A stretch of DNA of 62,003 nt from Bacteroidota bacterium (GCA_013288345.1 JABDCA010000014.1:1-62003); one strand, 5' to 3'. Shown: positions 1 to 7,453, counted from the first letter of the stretch. Made by a program: numbers and translations. Notes: generated by a model not told the origin, from the sequence alone.

Positions 1-913
1 CAAGCTCTTTACGCATTTCGTAATTATAGGCAAAGCGCAGCATAAAGTTTTTGCCAAGCACCACTTCTAAATTAGGGGTTATATGGCGCATCAATTTATC
101 GGCAAATGTACCTGCCCCGTTTTGAGGAATAGCTTGTTGGGTAAGCGGGTTTACGGTTGCAGTATCGGTCGGGTCAAGGTAAGTAAGGTCCCATTTTTGT
201 AAATGATCGAAGGTGGCTCCAAAGCGGAAAGGTGCATGGGCAAGTTTATAGGCAACACCAATGGTAGTATTGAAAGGCATAGCTTCATAATCGCCTGTGG
301 TATATTCTTTTAACTGCGAGCCTATATTCTGAATAACTGCACCTATGTATAGTCTCTTATTCGGGCTCACATACGAACCACCAAGATCAATGGCAAAGCC
401 CGATGAGTAATACTGCTGAAGGTGTGATGTTATACCTTTAAAATTCACACCCATGCTAATGGTAGAATCTTTAAGTGGCTGGCCATACCCCACATTAAAA
501 AGGTATTCGCTGGCAATAAAGGAACCGGTAATGTTGCCTGCAAAATCGGCCTGGGTAAAAGTGCCATAGTCAATGTACTTTAAACTTGCATCGAGGGTTG
601 CAGTTTGGCCAAATAAACCAAAACCCTTTATGGTATGGGCCACCGAAAAGTAGCCATAGTCGATACCTGCAAAGTAGGGCATGTAACTAATTACCGCATG
701 GTTGTTTAACGAACTATCAAGTATAGCCGGATTTGTGGCTGCAAGGCTAAGATCACCATCGCGTACGGCAATAAAATTACCACCCAGGGCAGTTGCCCTT
801 GCCGATACAGGTAATTCAAGAAAATTGAATGTACTGGTTCCGCCTATTTGAGCGAAAACTGAAAAGTGAAAAATGAAAAGTGAAGAGCAGAGTATGATTT
901 TTTTTAACCGCAT
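1..913 (-). CDS. porQ: T9SS protein PorQ (3' end beyond the window)
   Basis: About 304 residues are visible from ATG at 913; the C-terminus is cut off by the window edge. A signal peptide ends in FAQ near residue 22. The motifs FNFLELPVSARATALGG, NPAIL, FAGIDYG, YLFNVGYGQPL and APFRFGATFDHLQKWDLTY in this order are what I know from the PorQ family of outer-membrane beta-barrels in the type IX secretion machinery, which help dock sorted cargo at the cell surface. The many T9SS-tailed proteins elsewhere in the window fit. The signal-peptide codons lie in a simple repeated DNA string (AAAAGTGAAAAATGAAAAGTGA on the + strand, about 858-884). Confidence 0.85.
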   Translation of the reverse strand, partial: MRLKKIILCSSLFIFHFSVFAQIGGTSTFNFLELPVSARATALGGNFIAVRDGDLSLAATNPAILDSSLNNHAVISYMPYFAGIDYGYFSVAHTIKGFGLFGQTATLDASLKYIDYGTFTQADFAGNITGSFIASEYLFNVGYGQPLKDSTISMGVNFKGITSHLQQYYSSGFAIDLGGSYVSPNKRLYIGAVIQNIGSQLKEYTTGDYEAMPFNTTIGVAYKLAHAPFRFGATFDHLQKWDLTYLDPTDTATVNPLTQQAIPQNGAGTFADKLMRHITPNLEVVLGKNFMLRFAYNYEMRKEL

Positions 914-971
914 GAGTGTTATTTTCTCAATAAACGCCATTTAAGCGATTTTATTTTGTCATTTTTCTTCC

Positions 972-1042
972 GCCACGAATTACACTAATTAAAACCTCCT
1001 GAATACATTTATTGTATTAAGAATTCGTGAAATTAGTGTCAC
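972..1042. repeat. interleaved inverted repeat, CACGAATT/ACACTAATT type
   Basis: CACGAATT and ACACTAATT at the left are matched by AATTCGTG and AATTAGTGT at the right, in the same order, so the two pairings interleave rather than nest. It fills the porQ-sucD spacer. It looks like a dispersed intergenic repeat, not a terminator, because no clean stem plus T-tract is seen. Confidence 0.5.
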
Positions 1043-1049
1043 AAATGCA

Positions 1050-1937
1050 TTAAACAGCCTTTACCTTTGCATTTACCATAGCAGCAATGGTCTTGCCTAT
1101 TACAGCAGGAGAATCAACTACAGTAATACCACAATCGCGCATAATTTTCATTTTGGCTGCTGCAGTATCTTCAGCACCACCTACAATTGCACCTGCGTGG
1201 CCCATAGTGCGGCCCGGAGGAGCTGTTTGGCCGGCAATAAAGCCTACAACAGGCTTAGTTCCATTAGCTTTTATCCAGTTAGCTGCATCAGCTTCCATGG
1301 TTCCGCCAATTTCGCCTATCATTATAATTCCTTCAGTACCGGGGTCTTTCATCAGCAATTCCACCGCTTCTTTGGTAGTGGTGCCAATAATGGGGTCTCC
1401 GCCAATACCAATGCAGGTCGATTGTCCAAGGCCAGCTTTGGTAACCTGGTCAACAGCTTCATAGGTTAAGGTGCCAGACCTTGATACAATACCTATAGTA
1501 CCCGGTTTGTGTATAAAGCCAGGCATAATGCCAACCTTAGCCTCACCGGGGGTAATAACACCCGGACAGTTAGGGCCTATTAAACGGGTGCTTTTATCTG
1601 ATAAATACGATTTTACTTTTACCATATCCTCAACCGGAATGCCTTCGGTAATACACACTACCAGCTTAATACCGGCTTCGGCAGCTTCCATAATAGCATC
1701 GGCAGCAAATGCAGGCGGAACAAATATGATAGATACATCGGCTCCTGCATCTTTAACTGCATCGGCTACGGTGTTAAACACCGGCTTGTCGAGGTGCTTG
1801 GTACCGCCTTTACCTGGGGTAACACCACCTACTACATTGGTTCCGTATTCTATCATTTGTTGTGCGTGAAAGGTACCTTCTGTACCTGTAAAGCCCTGCA
1901 CTATTACTTTCGATTTTTTGCTTACTAAAATGCTCAT
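1050..1937 (-). CDS. sucD: succinate--CoA ligase (ADP-forming) subunit alpha
   Basis: A full-length 295-residue protein of normal family length. It forms succinyl-CoA synthetase with the beta subunit SucC and interconverts succinyl-CoA and succinate in the TCA cycle with substrate-level phosphorylation. An N-terminal CoA-binding Rossmann domain (about residues 4-100, motif GFTGTEG), the GPNCPG motif (about residue 122) and the phosphohistidine loop GHAGAIVGG (about residue 249) are all present. ATG at 1937. sucC is not in the window. porQ follows downstream on the same strand after 136 bp. Confidence 0.97.
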   Translation of the reverse strand: MSILVSKKSKVIVQGFTGTEGTFHAQQMIEYGTNVVGGVTPGKGGTKHLDKPVFNTVADAVKDAGADVSIIFVPPAFAADAIMEAAEAGIKLVVCITEGIPVEDMVKVKSYLSDKSTRLIGPNCPGVITPGEAKVGIMPGFIHKPGTIGIVSRSGTLTYEAVDQVTKAGLGQSTCIGIGGDPIIGTTTKEAVELLMKDPGTEGIIMIGEIGGTMEADAANWIKANGTKPVVGFIAGQTAPPGRTMGHAGAIVGGAEDTAAAKMKIMRDCGITVVDSPAVIGKTIAAMVNAKVKAV

Positions 1938-2007
1938 AGTTCTTTATTAGACAATTATTGAGCAAATATAAATAAATTAAGAAACTGCACCTACAGGATA
2001 GCAGAAT

Positions 2008-2086
2008 GCCACAAAAACACTAAATCACAAAATCCCACAAAACTATTTGGTGTGTATTTCTTTGTGCTTTAGTGTCTTAGTGGCAG
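2008..2086. repeat. dispersed inverted repeat family A, copy 1
   Basis: The left arm begins GCCACAAAAACAC and the right arm ends in TTAGTGGCAG. The arms can pair into a long imperfect hairpin. Further copies lie at 2234-2376 and 48556-48632. No coding potential is seen. Confidence 0.7.
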
Positions 2087-2233
2087 GTTTTAGTTTTTAC
2101 TCCTGTATTCAATATTCGATACTCATTATTTCACTTGGCTTTGGCACAGGTCAATGCATCTATGTGTCTATTACCTAAATATTACCTTTTCACCTTACGT
2201 GCCACCACTTTACCTATTAAACAGCAAATACTT

Positions 2234-2376
2234 GCCACAAAAACACGAAATCACAAAATCCCACAAAAGCTTAACGTATATTTCAAAGCCCCTTTAGGGG
2301 TTTGGGGCGAACATCAAACTGAAATCCTACAAATATTTAGTGTGTATTTCTTTGTGCTTTTGTGACTTAGTGGCAG
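2234..2376. repeat. dispersed inverted repeat family A, copy 2 (interrupted)
   Basis: It has the same arms as the copy at 2008-2086, but the loop is expanded by about 60 bp that includes a family B element (2285-2308). One repeat is therefore nested in another. An open frame of 76 codons across 2135-2365 is explained by this repeat and is not called as a gene. Confidence 0.65.
2285..2308. repeat. dispersed element family B, copy 1
   Basis: The sequence AAAGCCCCTTTAGGGGTTTG followed by GGGC. CCCC/GGGG flank a TTTA turn, so it can form a short hairpin. Other copies are at 2432-2455, 46389-46412 (inverted) and 46431-46453. Confidence 0.65.
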
Positions 2377-2431
2377 ATTTTAGTTTTCACTTCGTTCTTC
2401 AATATTCCTTGTTCGATATTCTACTTGAATT

Positions 2432-2455
2432 AAAGCCCTTTTAGGGGTTTGGGGC
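2432..2455. repeat. dispersed element family B, copy 2
   Basis: AAAGCCCTTTTAGGGGTTTG followed by GGGC. Its internal TTTG (2448-2451) lies 18 bp before the TAACTTTG -7 box of mnmE, so this repeat may supply the -33 box of the mnmE promoter. The rest of the 1938-2484 spacer (547 bp) holds only the other repeats listed here. Confidence 0.6.
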
Positions 2456-2477
2456 TAAGCACAATTACATAACTTTG
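2448..2477 (+). promoter_or_regulatory. predicted mnmE promoter
   Basis: TTTG at 2448-2451, an 18-bp spacer and TAACTTTG at 2470-2477 match the Bacteroidota primary sigma consensus (-33 TTTG, -7 TAnnTTTG). The mnmE ATG is 8 bp after the -7 box, so the leader would be almost absent. Confidence 0.55.
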
Positions 2478-2484
2478 TGTTCTA

Positions 2485-3864
2485 ATGAAAAACATCATCC
2501 TCGACGATACCATAGTAGCCCTTTCTACCCCATCGGGAGTTGGTGCCATTGGCGTTATACGTTTGTCGGGGCCACAGGCAATAAGCATTAGCGAAAAGAT
2601 ATTCCCCGCGCTTAAGTTGCACGAAGCAGCCAGTCACACTCTGCATTTCGGTCTGGCAATGGATGGTAAAGAAGTGGTTGACGAAGCCGTTGCGGGTTTG
2701 TTTAAAGCTCCAAAATCGTACACCTGTCAGGATGTGGTAGAAATATCATGCCACGGTTCAGCTTTTATTATTCAGCGCATATTGCAATTACTTATAAAAC
2801 ATGGTGCACGCCCTGCCAAGCCGGGTGAGTTTACCATGCGTGCATTTTTAAACGGGCGTTTCGACCTATCTCAAGCCGAAGCTGTGAGCGACCTTATAGC
2901 ATCGGAAAGTGAAGCTGCACACCACATTGCCATGAACCAGATGCGGGGCGGCTTTTCGGGTGAACTGAAACAACTGCGGCAAAAACTCATGGACTTTGCA
3001 TCACTTGTGGAACTGGAGCTCGACTTTAGCGAGGAAGATGTGGAGTTTGCCAACCGTGCACAACTGGTAGGCTTACTTACCGAAATGCAAAGCAAAATAG
3101 AAAAACTGTCGGAGTCATTTCGCTTGGGTAATGTATTAAAGAACGGTGTAGCTACCGTTATTGCAGGCAGGCCCAATGCAGGCAAATCGACCTTATTGAA
3201 TAATTTACTGAACGAAGAACGAGCCATAGTAAGCGATATACCCGGCACCACCCGCGATACTATTGAAGAAATAATAAGCATACAGGACATTGCTTTCCGC
3301 CTGACCGACACCGCAGGTATACGCCATGCAGCCGACATTATAGAACGTGAGGGGGTGGAACGCACCATGCAAAAAATAAAACAGGCTGCCATTGTGCTTT
3401 ACCTTTTCGATGCTGAAGAGATGAGCGCCAAAGATGTATTAGCAGACATAAAGAAATTAGGCAATAGCGAAAGCATAGCAATTATACCGGTTGCAAACAA
3501 AACAGACATGCTGACGGAGGTTGAGGCTAAGGCTAAGTTTAAGGAAATAAAAAACATACATTTCATCTCAGCCAAAAGCGGCAAAGGCATTGAAGAACTG
3601 AAAAACCATTTATATACCACTGCCCTACAAGGTGCAACCATTAAAGAAAGTGTGATACTAACCAATAGCCGCCACTACGAAGCATTACAAAGCACGCTGC
3701 AAAACATTGGCAACGCTAAAAAGGGAATTGAAACAAAACTATCGGGCGAATTAGTTGCATCGGATATTCGAAGTGCCCTATCTCATTTAGGCGAAATTAC
3801 AGGCGAGGTTACAACCAATGATCTGCTTGGTAATATCTTCAGCAGGTTTTGTATTGGGAAGTGA
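2485..3864 (+). CDS. mnmE: tRNA uridine-5-carboxymethylaminomethyl(34) synthesis GTPase MnmE
   Basis: A 459-residue protein of typical length. With MnmG it modifies the wobble uridine of several tRNAs. An N-terminal folate-binding domain (about residues 1-120) and a helical domain are split by a G domain with GRPNAGKST (about 227-235), DIPGTTRD, DTAGIR and NKTD. It ends in FSRFCIGK; the CIGK cysteine is a conserved functional residue of the family. The last 34 bp (3831-3864) are the unit copied four more times downstream, so the 3' end is an attachment site as well as coding sequence. Salmonella genomic island 1 is known to use this same gene end. Confidence 0.97.
   Translation: MKNIILDDTIVALSTPSGVGAIGVIRLSGPQAISISEKIFPALKLHEAASHTLHFGLAMDGKEVVDEAVAGLFKAPKSYTCQDVVEISCHGSAFIIQRILQLLIKHGARPAKPGEFTMRAFLNGRFDLSQAEAVSDLIASESEAAHHIAMNQMRGGFSGELKQLRQKLMDFASLVELELDFSEEDVEFANRAQLVGLLTEMQSKIEKLSESFRLGNVLKNGVATVIAGRPNAGKSTLLNNLLNEERAIVSDIPGTTRDTIEEIISIQDIAFRLTDTAGIRHAADIIEREGVERTMQKIKQAAIVLYLFDAEEMSAKDVLADIKKLGNSESIAIIPVANKTDMLTEVEAKAKFKEIKNIHFISAKSGKGIEELKNHLYTTALQGATIKESVILTNSRHYEALQSTLQNIGNAKKGIETKLSGELVASDIRSALSHLGEITGEVTTNDLLGNIFSRFCIGK
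3831..3864 (+). repeat. mnmE-end attachment repeat R1 (in mnmE)
   Basis: It encodes N-I-F-S-R-F-C-I-G-K-stop in mnmE. The core AGGTTTTGTATTGGGAA (3844-3860) is the reference for R2-R5. Confidence 0.8.
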
Positions 3865-3874
3865 ATTTGCTTGC

Positions 3875-4495
3875 TTATATACTGTTGTACTTTAAAGATA
3901 AATGAGGAAGCATGGCTTTCAACTGTTCAGCATTTCCCTCATCCCATTTATCTCCTTTAGGCTCAAGGCTACGTATCATTTCATCGGGTGGTATATCTTG
4001 TTCCATCAACTCTTTATATGCCTGATTAGCGCAGTATTGCAATCCCTCCCATTCATCAGTCTCAATATCTATATTAGACAAAGAATCAGGGCTCTTAATT
4101 GCACCCTCAAAAATCATCTCACCTTGCCCGATTAACCAGCTTCTAAAATCAATAAACGCATCATCAGAACATCCACCATTAATAACATATGCCGCAGCCC
4201 ATAACTTCCATGTATATGCCTTGTCAAGTTTATCATTGAATATTTCATTAAACTGCATTATATATTCGGGGGATTCTGTCTTCAATAAGGCAACAAGTTT
4301 TTGGCATTGTATTTCATAATTATTTGAAGCAATATTTCTGGCCTTTTCTATTTTATCCCAAAAAAGCTTTTCGGGGGTTTGCTTATAAGATTCAGAAGGC
4401 TTGCCATATAACTCACTCCCATAATACCTTTTGACAAAGTACATAACAATGGCAAAAAAAATAAGTAGCCAATATTTATATTGTATAATATCCAT
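3875..4495 (-). CDS. membrane-anchored DUF4240 protein (cassette 1)
   Basis: 206 residues. One N-terminal membrane segment (about 8-22, LLIFFAIVMYF) is followed by a soluble DUF4240-type domain (about 42-165). Its hallmarks are FWDKIEKAR, LWAAAYVINGGCSDDAFIDFR and SWLIGQGEMIF followed by PDSL. DUF4240 has no established biochemical function; most members I know lack the membrane anchor. It is the only gene in the first unit. It reads toward mnmE and starts 4 bp before repeat R2, so its promoter would have to lie in R2 or the next unit; no TAnnTTTG box is visible there. It ends 10 bp from the mnmE stop. Confidence 0.8.
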   Translation of the reverse strand: MDIIQYKYWLLIFFAIVMYFVKRYYGSELYGKPSESYKQTPEKLFWDKIEKARNIASNNYEIQCQKLVALLKTESPEYIMQFNEIFNDKLDKAYTWKLWAAAYVINGGCSDDAFIDFRSWLIGQGEMIFEGAIKSPDSLSNIDIETDEWEGLQYCANQAYKELMEQDIPPDEMIRSLEPKGDKWDEGNAEQLKAMLPHLSLKYNSI

Positions 4496-4498
4496 TAT

Positions 4499-4533
4499 AT
4501 AATATCTTCAGCAGGTTTTGTATTTGGAAGTAG
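4499..4533 (+). repeat. mnmE-end attachment repeat R2
   Basis: 31 of 32 positions are identical to 3831-3862. Read in the mnmE frame it encodes N-I-F-S-R-F-C-I-W-K-stop, so Gly has become Trp, which would probably harm a real MnmE C-terminus. It marks the boundary between cassettes 1 and 2. Confidence 0.8.
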
Positions 4534-4539
4534 AAGCCC

Positions 4540-5073
4540 TCAATTATGTCTAAGAATAAATAAACTTCTTGTTTTATCGGTTTCCCTTTCAATGATTTTT
4601 TCTGCTAATTCCAATATTATTTTTTCCTTCGCGCCTAAGTTTTCCCCTCCCTTACTAGTTACTTCCTCATTTTGCTTGTATGTCATGGATGTCATCTCTT
4701 CAAGTTTTGCCCGGAATGATTTATGATTTTCGTCTTGAGGGTTAAGGTAAAGAATCAGCTTATAATGCAACTCCCTAACCTTTTGTGCTTTTTCATTTCC
4801 CAAGCTAAAGTTTTTTACTTTTTCATCTTTATTATCACTTGCAGGATTTCCGTAGAGATAATAGTGATATGCTGCACCGGCCTTTTGGGATAAATACTTA
4901 CTCAATGTATCCCTAAAGTCATCAATCCATTTAACTCTTGACGACTTCACAATATTAGTTTTAATTTGGAGTAGGGCAAGTACACCTCCAATAACAACGA
5001 CAAAATATGGGGCTAACTCTTTTACCAAACTTCCAGATAATAAACTATTATGATTTGAACAACAATAGAGCAT
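4540..5073 (-). CDS. membrane-anchored helical protein of unknown function (cassette 2)
   Basis: 177 residues from ATG at 5073. A longer frame from TTG at 5115 exists, but a TAGCTTTG -7 box (5120-5113) overlaps it, so the ATG is preferred. One membrane segment (LAPYFVVVIGGVLALLQIK, about residues 19-37) is followed by SSRVKWIDDFRDTLSKYLS and a mostly helical, charged cytoplasmic part. The pattern of one TM followed by R-x-x-WI-x-x-(F/L)R is one I associate with small accessory proteins of unknown role, including some near defence genes. I cannot name the family. It ends 7 bp from R2. Confidence 0.7.
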   Translation of the reverse strand: MLYCCSNHNSLLSGSLVKELAPYFVVVIGGVLALLQIKTNIVKSSRVKWIDDFRDTLSKYLSQKAGAAYHYYLYGNPASDNKDEKVKNFSLGNEKAQKVRELHYKLILYLNPQDENHKSFRAKLEEMTSMTYKQNEEVTSKGGENLGAKEKIILELAEKIIERETDKTRSLFILRHN

Positions 5074-5112
5074 ACTAATATTAAAACTAATTAGGTTTAG
5101 TGATTGGAAATA

Positions 5113-5120
5113 CAAAGCTA
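5113..5120 (-). promoter_or_regulatory. predicted -7 box for the cassette 2 gene
   Basis: TAGCTTTG on the minus strand fits TAnnTTTG and lies 40 bp before the ATG at 5073. The promoter is inside the cassette, so the gene would stay expressible after moving. Confidence 0.45.
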
Positions 5121-5228
5121 TCAGTTTATAAAGGTAAAATTATGTTTATACATAACAACTAGAAATGGACTTAAAATTCGTGTCCTATTTGCATCTTGAA
5201 AGATCAAGGACTTGTTAGAGGCTAAATC

Positions 5229-5253
5229 GCAGAGGTTTTGTATTGGGAAATAA
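5229..5253 (+). repeat. mnmE-end attachment repeat R3
   Basis: The 17-bp core AGGTTTTGTATTGGGAA (5233-5249) is identical to mnmE. In frame it reads S-Q-R-F-C-I-G-K-stop. Sequence upstream of the core differs from mnmE, so only the core is shared. Confidence 0.7.
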
Positions 5254-5274
5254 CCTAAAAAGCAAATACTCCTT

Positions 5275-5457
5275 TTAACAAATGGGCTTTGCTTTTCCCG
5301 GGTTTATTATAGATAGTATTATAAGGCCGGCAGATATACCGAAGAACACTCCAAAAACAAAATCTGGCAGCTTTAAATAATGTTGCATAAAAGTATTAGC
5401 TGCGGTACATAATGCCCCGGTTATAAAATACATCTTGCGCCTCTTCTCGTTTTTCAT
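5275..5457 (-). CDS. small two-TM protein (cassette 3)
   Basis: 60 residues. A basic N-terminus (MKNEKRRKMYF) is followed by two hydrophobic segments (about 10-24 and 33-51) separated by a short loop with the conserved-looking LPDFVFG. It is the only gene in a 273-bp unit between R3 and R4 and fills two thirds of it. ATG at 5457. A near-consensus -7 box (TATCTTTA, 5486-5479 on the minus strand) precedes it. I do not recognise the function. Its small size and isolation could make it a chance frame, but its position and complete fit between two repeats argue for a real gene. Confidence 0.6.
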   Translation of the reverse strand: MKNEKRRKMYFITGALCTAANTFMQHYLKLPDFVFGVFFGISAGLIILSIINPGKAKPIC

Positions 5458-5502
5458 ATTTTGCTCGATTATATTCTGTAAAGATACGATTCATCTTGCT
5501 TT

Positions 5503-5525
5503 AGCAGGGTTTATATTGGGAAATA
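5503..5525 (+). repeat. mnmE-end attachment repeat R4 (diverged)
   Basis: The core AGGGTTTATATTGGGAA (5506-5522) matches the mnmE core at 15 of 17 positions. In frame it reads F-S-R-V-Y-I-G-K-stop. This is the most decayed copy. Confidence 0.6.
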
Positions 5526-5555
5526 ATAACATGTAACAGTATATTATATATTTCA

Positions 5556-5563
5556 TATTTTTG
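5556..5563 (+). promoter_or_regulatory. predicted -7 box for the cassette 4 gene
   Basis: TATTTTTG fits TAnnTTTG and lies 23 bp before the ATG at 5587, between R4 and the gene. Confidence 0.4.
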
Positions 5564-5586
5564 AAATAATTAACCATATACCACTT

Positions 5587-6744
5587 ATGAAACAATCATT
5601 AATTGCCTTATTATCTGTTTCACTTTCCTTTAATGCATGTGCACCGCAAAAATCAATTACAAATGGTTTTACAAATAAAGCTGAGGCTCAGAATAAAATC
5701 AAAAATGGGTTAAAGGAGGGTAAGTGGATTGAATACCTGGATAAAAATGAAGTTATTATAGCAGATACCAATGCAGCACTCTTATACTATCTTACCTTTT
5801 ATAAGGCAGGTAGCCCTTGCGGAATAAAAAGAGAATATTATAAGAACGGAAAATTATATAGTGAAGCTACTTTCATTAATGGTAAACTGAATGGAGTATC
5901 GAAAGGCTATTATGAGAGTGGAGGCTTATTGTTTGAAATCCCCTTAAAAGACGGCAAACAAAATGGAGTAACAAAAATGTACCATGAGAACGGGAAATTA
6001 CAGTTTGAAACTAATTTTATTGATGGCAAACTCATCTCATCAAAACACTACGATGAAAACGGAGTTGTTATAGGGCAGCAATTTTCACCTGACAGTAACT
6101 TTAGCAAGAAGGAGAAAGAGGCGCTTGAATATTTACACAGGCAGACAGATACTAACCTTACCTCAAAGGGCAAAAGCAATAAAGGGTTTACAAAAATTGG
6201 CACTCAGATCTGGACAACAAAAAATCTTGATGTAACTACATTCAGGAATGGTGACCCGATATACGAAGCTAAAACTAAAGAAGATTGGGAAAGTGCAAGT
6301 AATGCAGGCAACCCGGCTTGGTGTTATTATGCGTGGGACTCTACATATGGGCATAAATATGGCAAGCTATATAATGGGTATGCGGTACAAGATAGCAGGG
6401 GTTTAGCACCACAGGGCTGGCATATACCAAGTGATGACGAATGGATAATTTTAATTAAGTATTTAGGAGGAAGCCAATTAGCAGGTAATAAGATGAAGAG
6501 CCCATCAGAATGGAGTGGTAATAACAATGGTAACAACATCAGTGGTTTTTCAGCCTTACCTGCTGGTCAATGTTTTGATGGTACACCTATGAATATTGGC
6601 GAAACTGTATACTTTTGGTCGACAACGGAATATAGCCATAATGATTTGATGGAAACCTTCCTGCAAAATGGTGAAAATGATTTGTATCGTAGCGATTATG
6701 GCGCGAAGACTTTTGGTCATTCGGTACGTTGTATCAAGAATTGA
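5587..6744 (+). CDS. lipoprotein with YwqK/MORN-type repeats and FISUMP domain (cassette 4)
   Basis: 385 residues. A lipoprotein signal ends at NAC (Cys about residue 17). A header, LKEGKWIEYLD followed by ADTN (about 40-60), precedes three to four YwqK/MORN_2-like repeats of about 23 residues (G-x-x-x-x-Y-Y-x-x-G-K-L, about 75-160). The C-terminal half (about 205-385) is a Fibrobacter-succinogenes-major-paralog (FISUMP) domain: IGTQIWTTKNLDV, YNGYAV, APQGWHIPSDDEW, FSALPAGQ, FWSTTE and SVRCIKN. B. subtilis YwqK is an antitoxin-type immunity protein, but these repeats alone do not prove that role. The header and repeats are shared with the 719-aa protein at 54615-56774. It is the only plus-strand gene in the array. 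Confidence 0.85.
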   Translation: MKQSLIALLSVSLSFNACAPQKSITNGFTNKAEAQNKIKNGLKEGKWIEYLDKNEVIIADTNAALLYYLTFYKAGSPCGIKREYYKNGKLYSEATFINGKLNGVSKGYYESGGLLFEIPLKDGKQNGVTKMYHENGKLQFETNFIDGKLISSKHYDENGVVIGQQFSPDSNFSKKEKEALEYLHRQTDTNLTSKGKSNKGFTKIGTQIWTTKNLDVTTFRNGDPIYEAKTKEDWESASNAGNPAWCYYAWDSTYGHKYGKLYNGYAVQDSRGLAPQGWHIPSDDEWIILIKYLGGSQLAGNKMKSPSEWSGNNNGNNISGFSALPAGQCFDGTPMNIGETVYFWSTTEYSHNDLMETFLQNGENDLYRSDYGAKTFGHSVRCIKN

Positions 6745-6763
6745 TAATTGATTCGTTAAAAAC

Positions 6764-6797
6764 AATATTCTTCAGCAGGTTTTGTATAGGGAAGTAA
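6764..6797 (+). repeat. mnmE-end attachment repeat R5 (array end)
   Basis: AATATTCTTCAGCAGGTTTT followed by GTATAGGGAAGTAA. In frame it reads I-F-F-S-R-F-C-I-G-K-stop, keeping the FSRFCIGK tail with a synonymous ATT to ATA change. It is the last copy I can find and likely marks the old downstream chromosome junction. Confidence 0.75.
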
Positions 6798-6859
6798 AAG
6801 ACCCAAGGCAATAAAAAATAAGTGCATTCGTTAATTGAGTAAACCAATCCAAACCACTC

Positions 6860-7453
6860 ATGTTTACTAAAAAAAGAATACCCCTATTAATTGCATTTAT
6901 TTGTTGCCTGGAAGTAATAATTTATTTCTGGGCAGTTTGGACAACAGAAGCAGAATTTGTTTTTGACAAGTGTGCCCGCAATGCAGGCAGGGTATCATCA
7001 GCTATTATTCTCCTCACACTATTAATGGTTGGCCGTTATGGCCTTAAAGCAATATATAATGATGATAAGAAAAAGGATTCTTTCCGGATTTTAATAACCA
7101 TGTTTGCTGTCAATCATCTGATTCATTTGTTTTATGTATTTCAGCGCTTCAAAAGCCACGCTGCGGTTCTCAGTATAGCTGAGAACCTACATGGTTTCAT
7201 TACTTTTATTTGCATTCTAATCATTCCATTCATTCTTTGGACCTTTAAAGATCTAACCAGGCTGCTCTATTTTGGCATCATACTTCATTTACTCAATGTC
7301 AGTTACTTCATTTGCGAAACCTTTTTAGGCAAGGTAAAACCCGATCACCCAGCCTATCATAATCAGTTTGGAATAGTTATAATAACTGCTGCTTGTATCT
7401 ATATCATGTATAGAGTTTTCCGCGAAAACAAACGAAGTTTACAATCGAAGTAG
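6860..7453 (+). CDS. integral membrane protein, unknown function
   Basis: 197 residues with about five to six predicted membrane spans (about 8-26, 45-62, 80-97, 112-130, 135-155 and 167-185). Several histidines lie in or near the spans (VNHLIHLFY, ENLHGF). Such a pattern occurs in haem-binding membrane proteins, but I do not recognise a family and give no function. ATG at 6860, 62 bp after repeat R5. The 3' end overlaps the converging gene at 7439-8119 by 15 bp. It may be the first chromosomal gene after the cassette array or an older accessory gene whose boundary repeat has decayed. Confidence 0.7.
   Translation: MFTKKRIPLLIAFICCLEVIIYFWAVWTTEAEFVFDKCARNAGRVSSAIILLTLLMVGRYGLKAIYNDDKKKDSFRILITMFAVNHLIHLFYVFQRFKSHAAVLSIAENLHGFITFICILIIPFILWTFKDLTRLLYFGIILHLLNVSYFICETFLGKVKPDHPAYHNQFGIVIITAACIYIMYRVFRENKRSLQSK

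Larger units (their letters stand above)
3865..6797. mobile_element. tandem cassette array inserted at the mnmE 3' end
   Basis: Five direct copies of the mnmE 3' end (3831-3864, 4499-4533, 5229-5253, 5503-5525, 6764-6797) divide this stretch into four units of about 670, 720, 273 and 1,270 bp, each with one gene. The outermost copies match best (32-bp near identity between copies 1 and 2). No integrase or transposase is encoded here, so mobilisation would need an enzyme acting in trans. Gene orientations differ (three minus, one plus), and no integron attC-like hairpins are seen. The mobile-element reading is inferred from the repeats. Confidence 0.75.

Noticed and set aside
2135-2365. 76-codon plus-strand frame between sucD and mnmE
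   Set aside because: It runs through dispersed repeats A and B and has no protein-like features.
3865-6797. Class 1-type integron as explanation for the cassette array
   Set aside because: No integrase gene, no attC-like imperfect hairpins, mixed gene orientation, and the repeats are copies of the mnmE end rather than attC sites.
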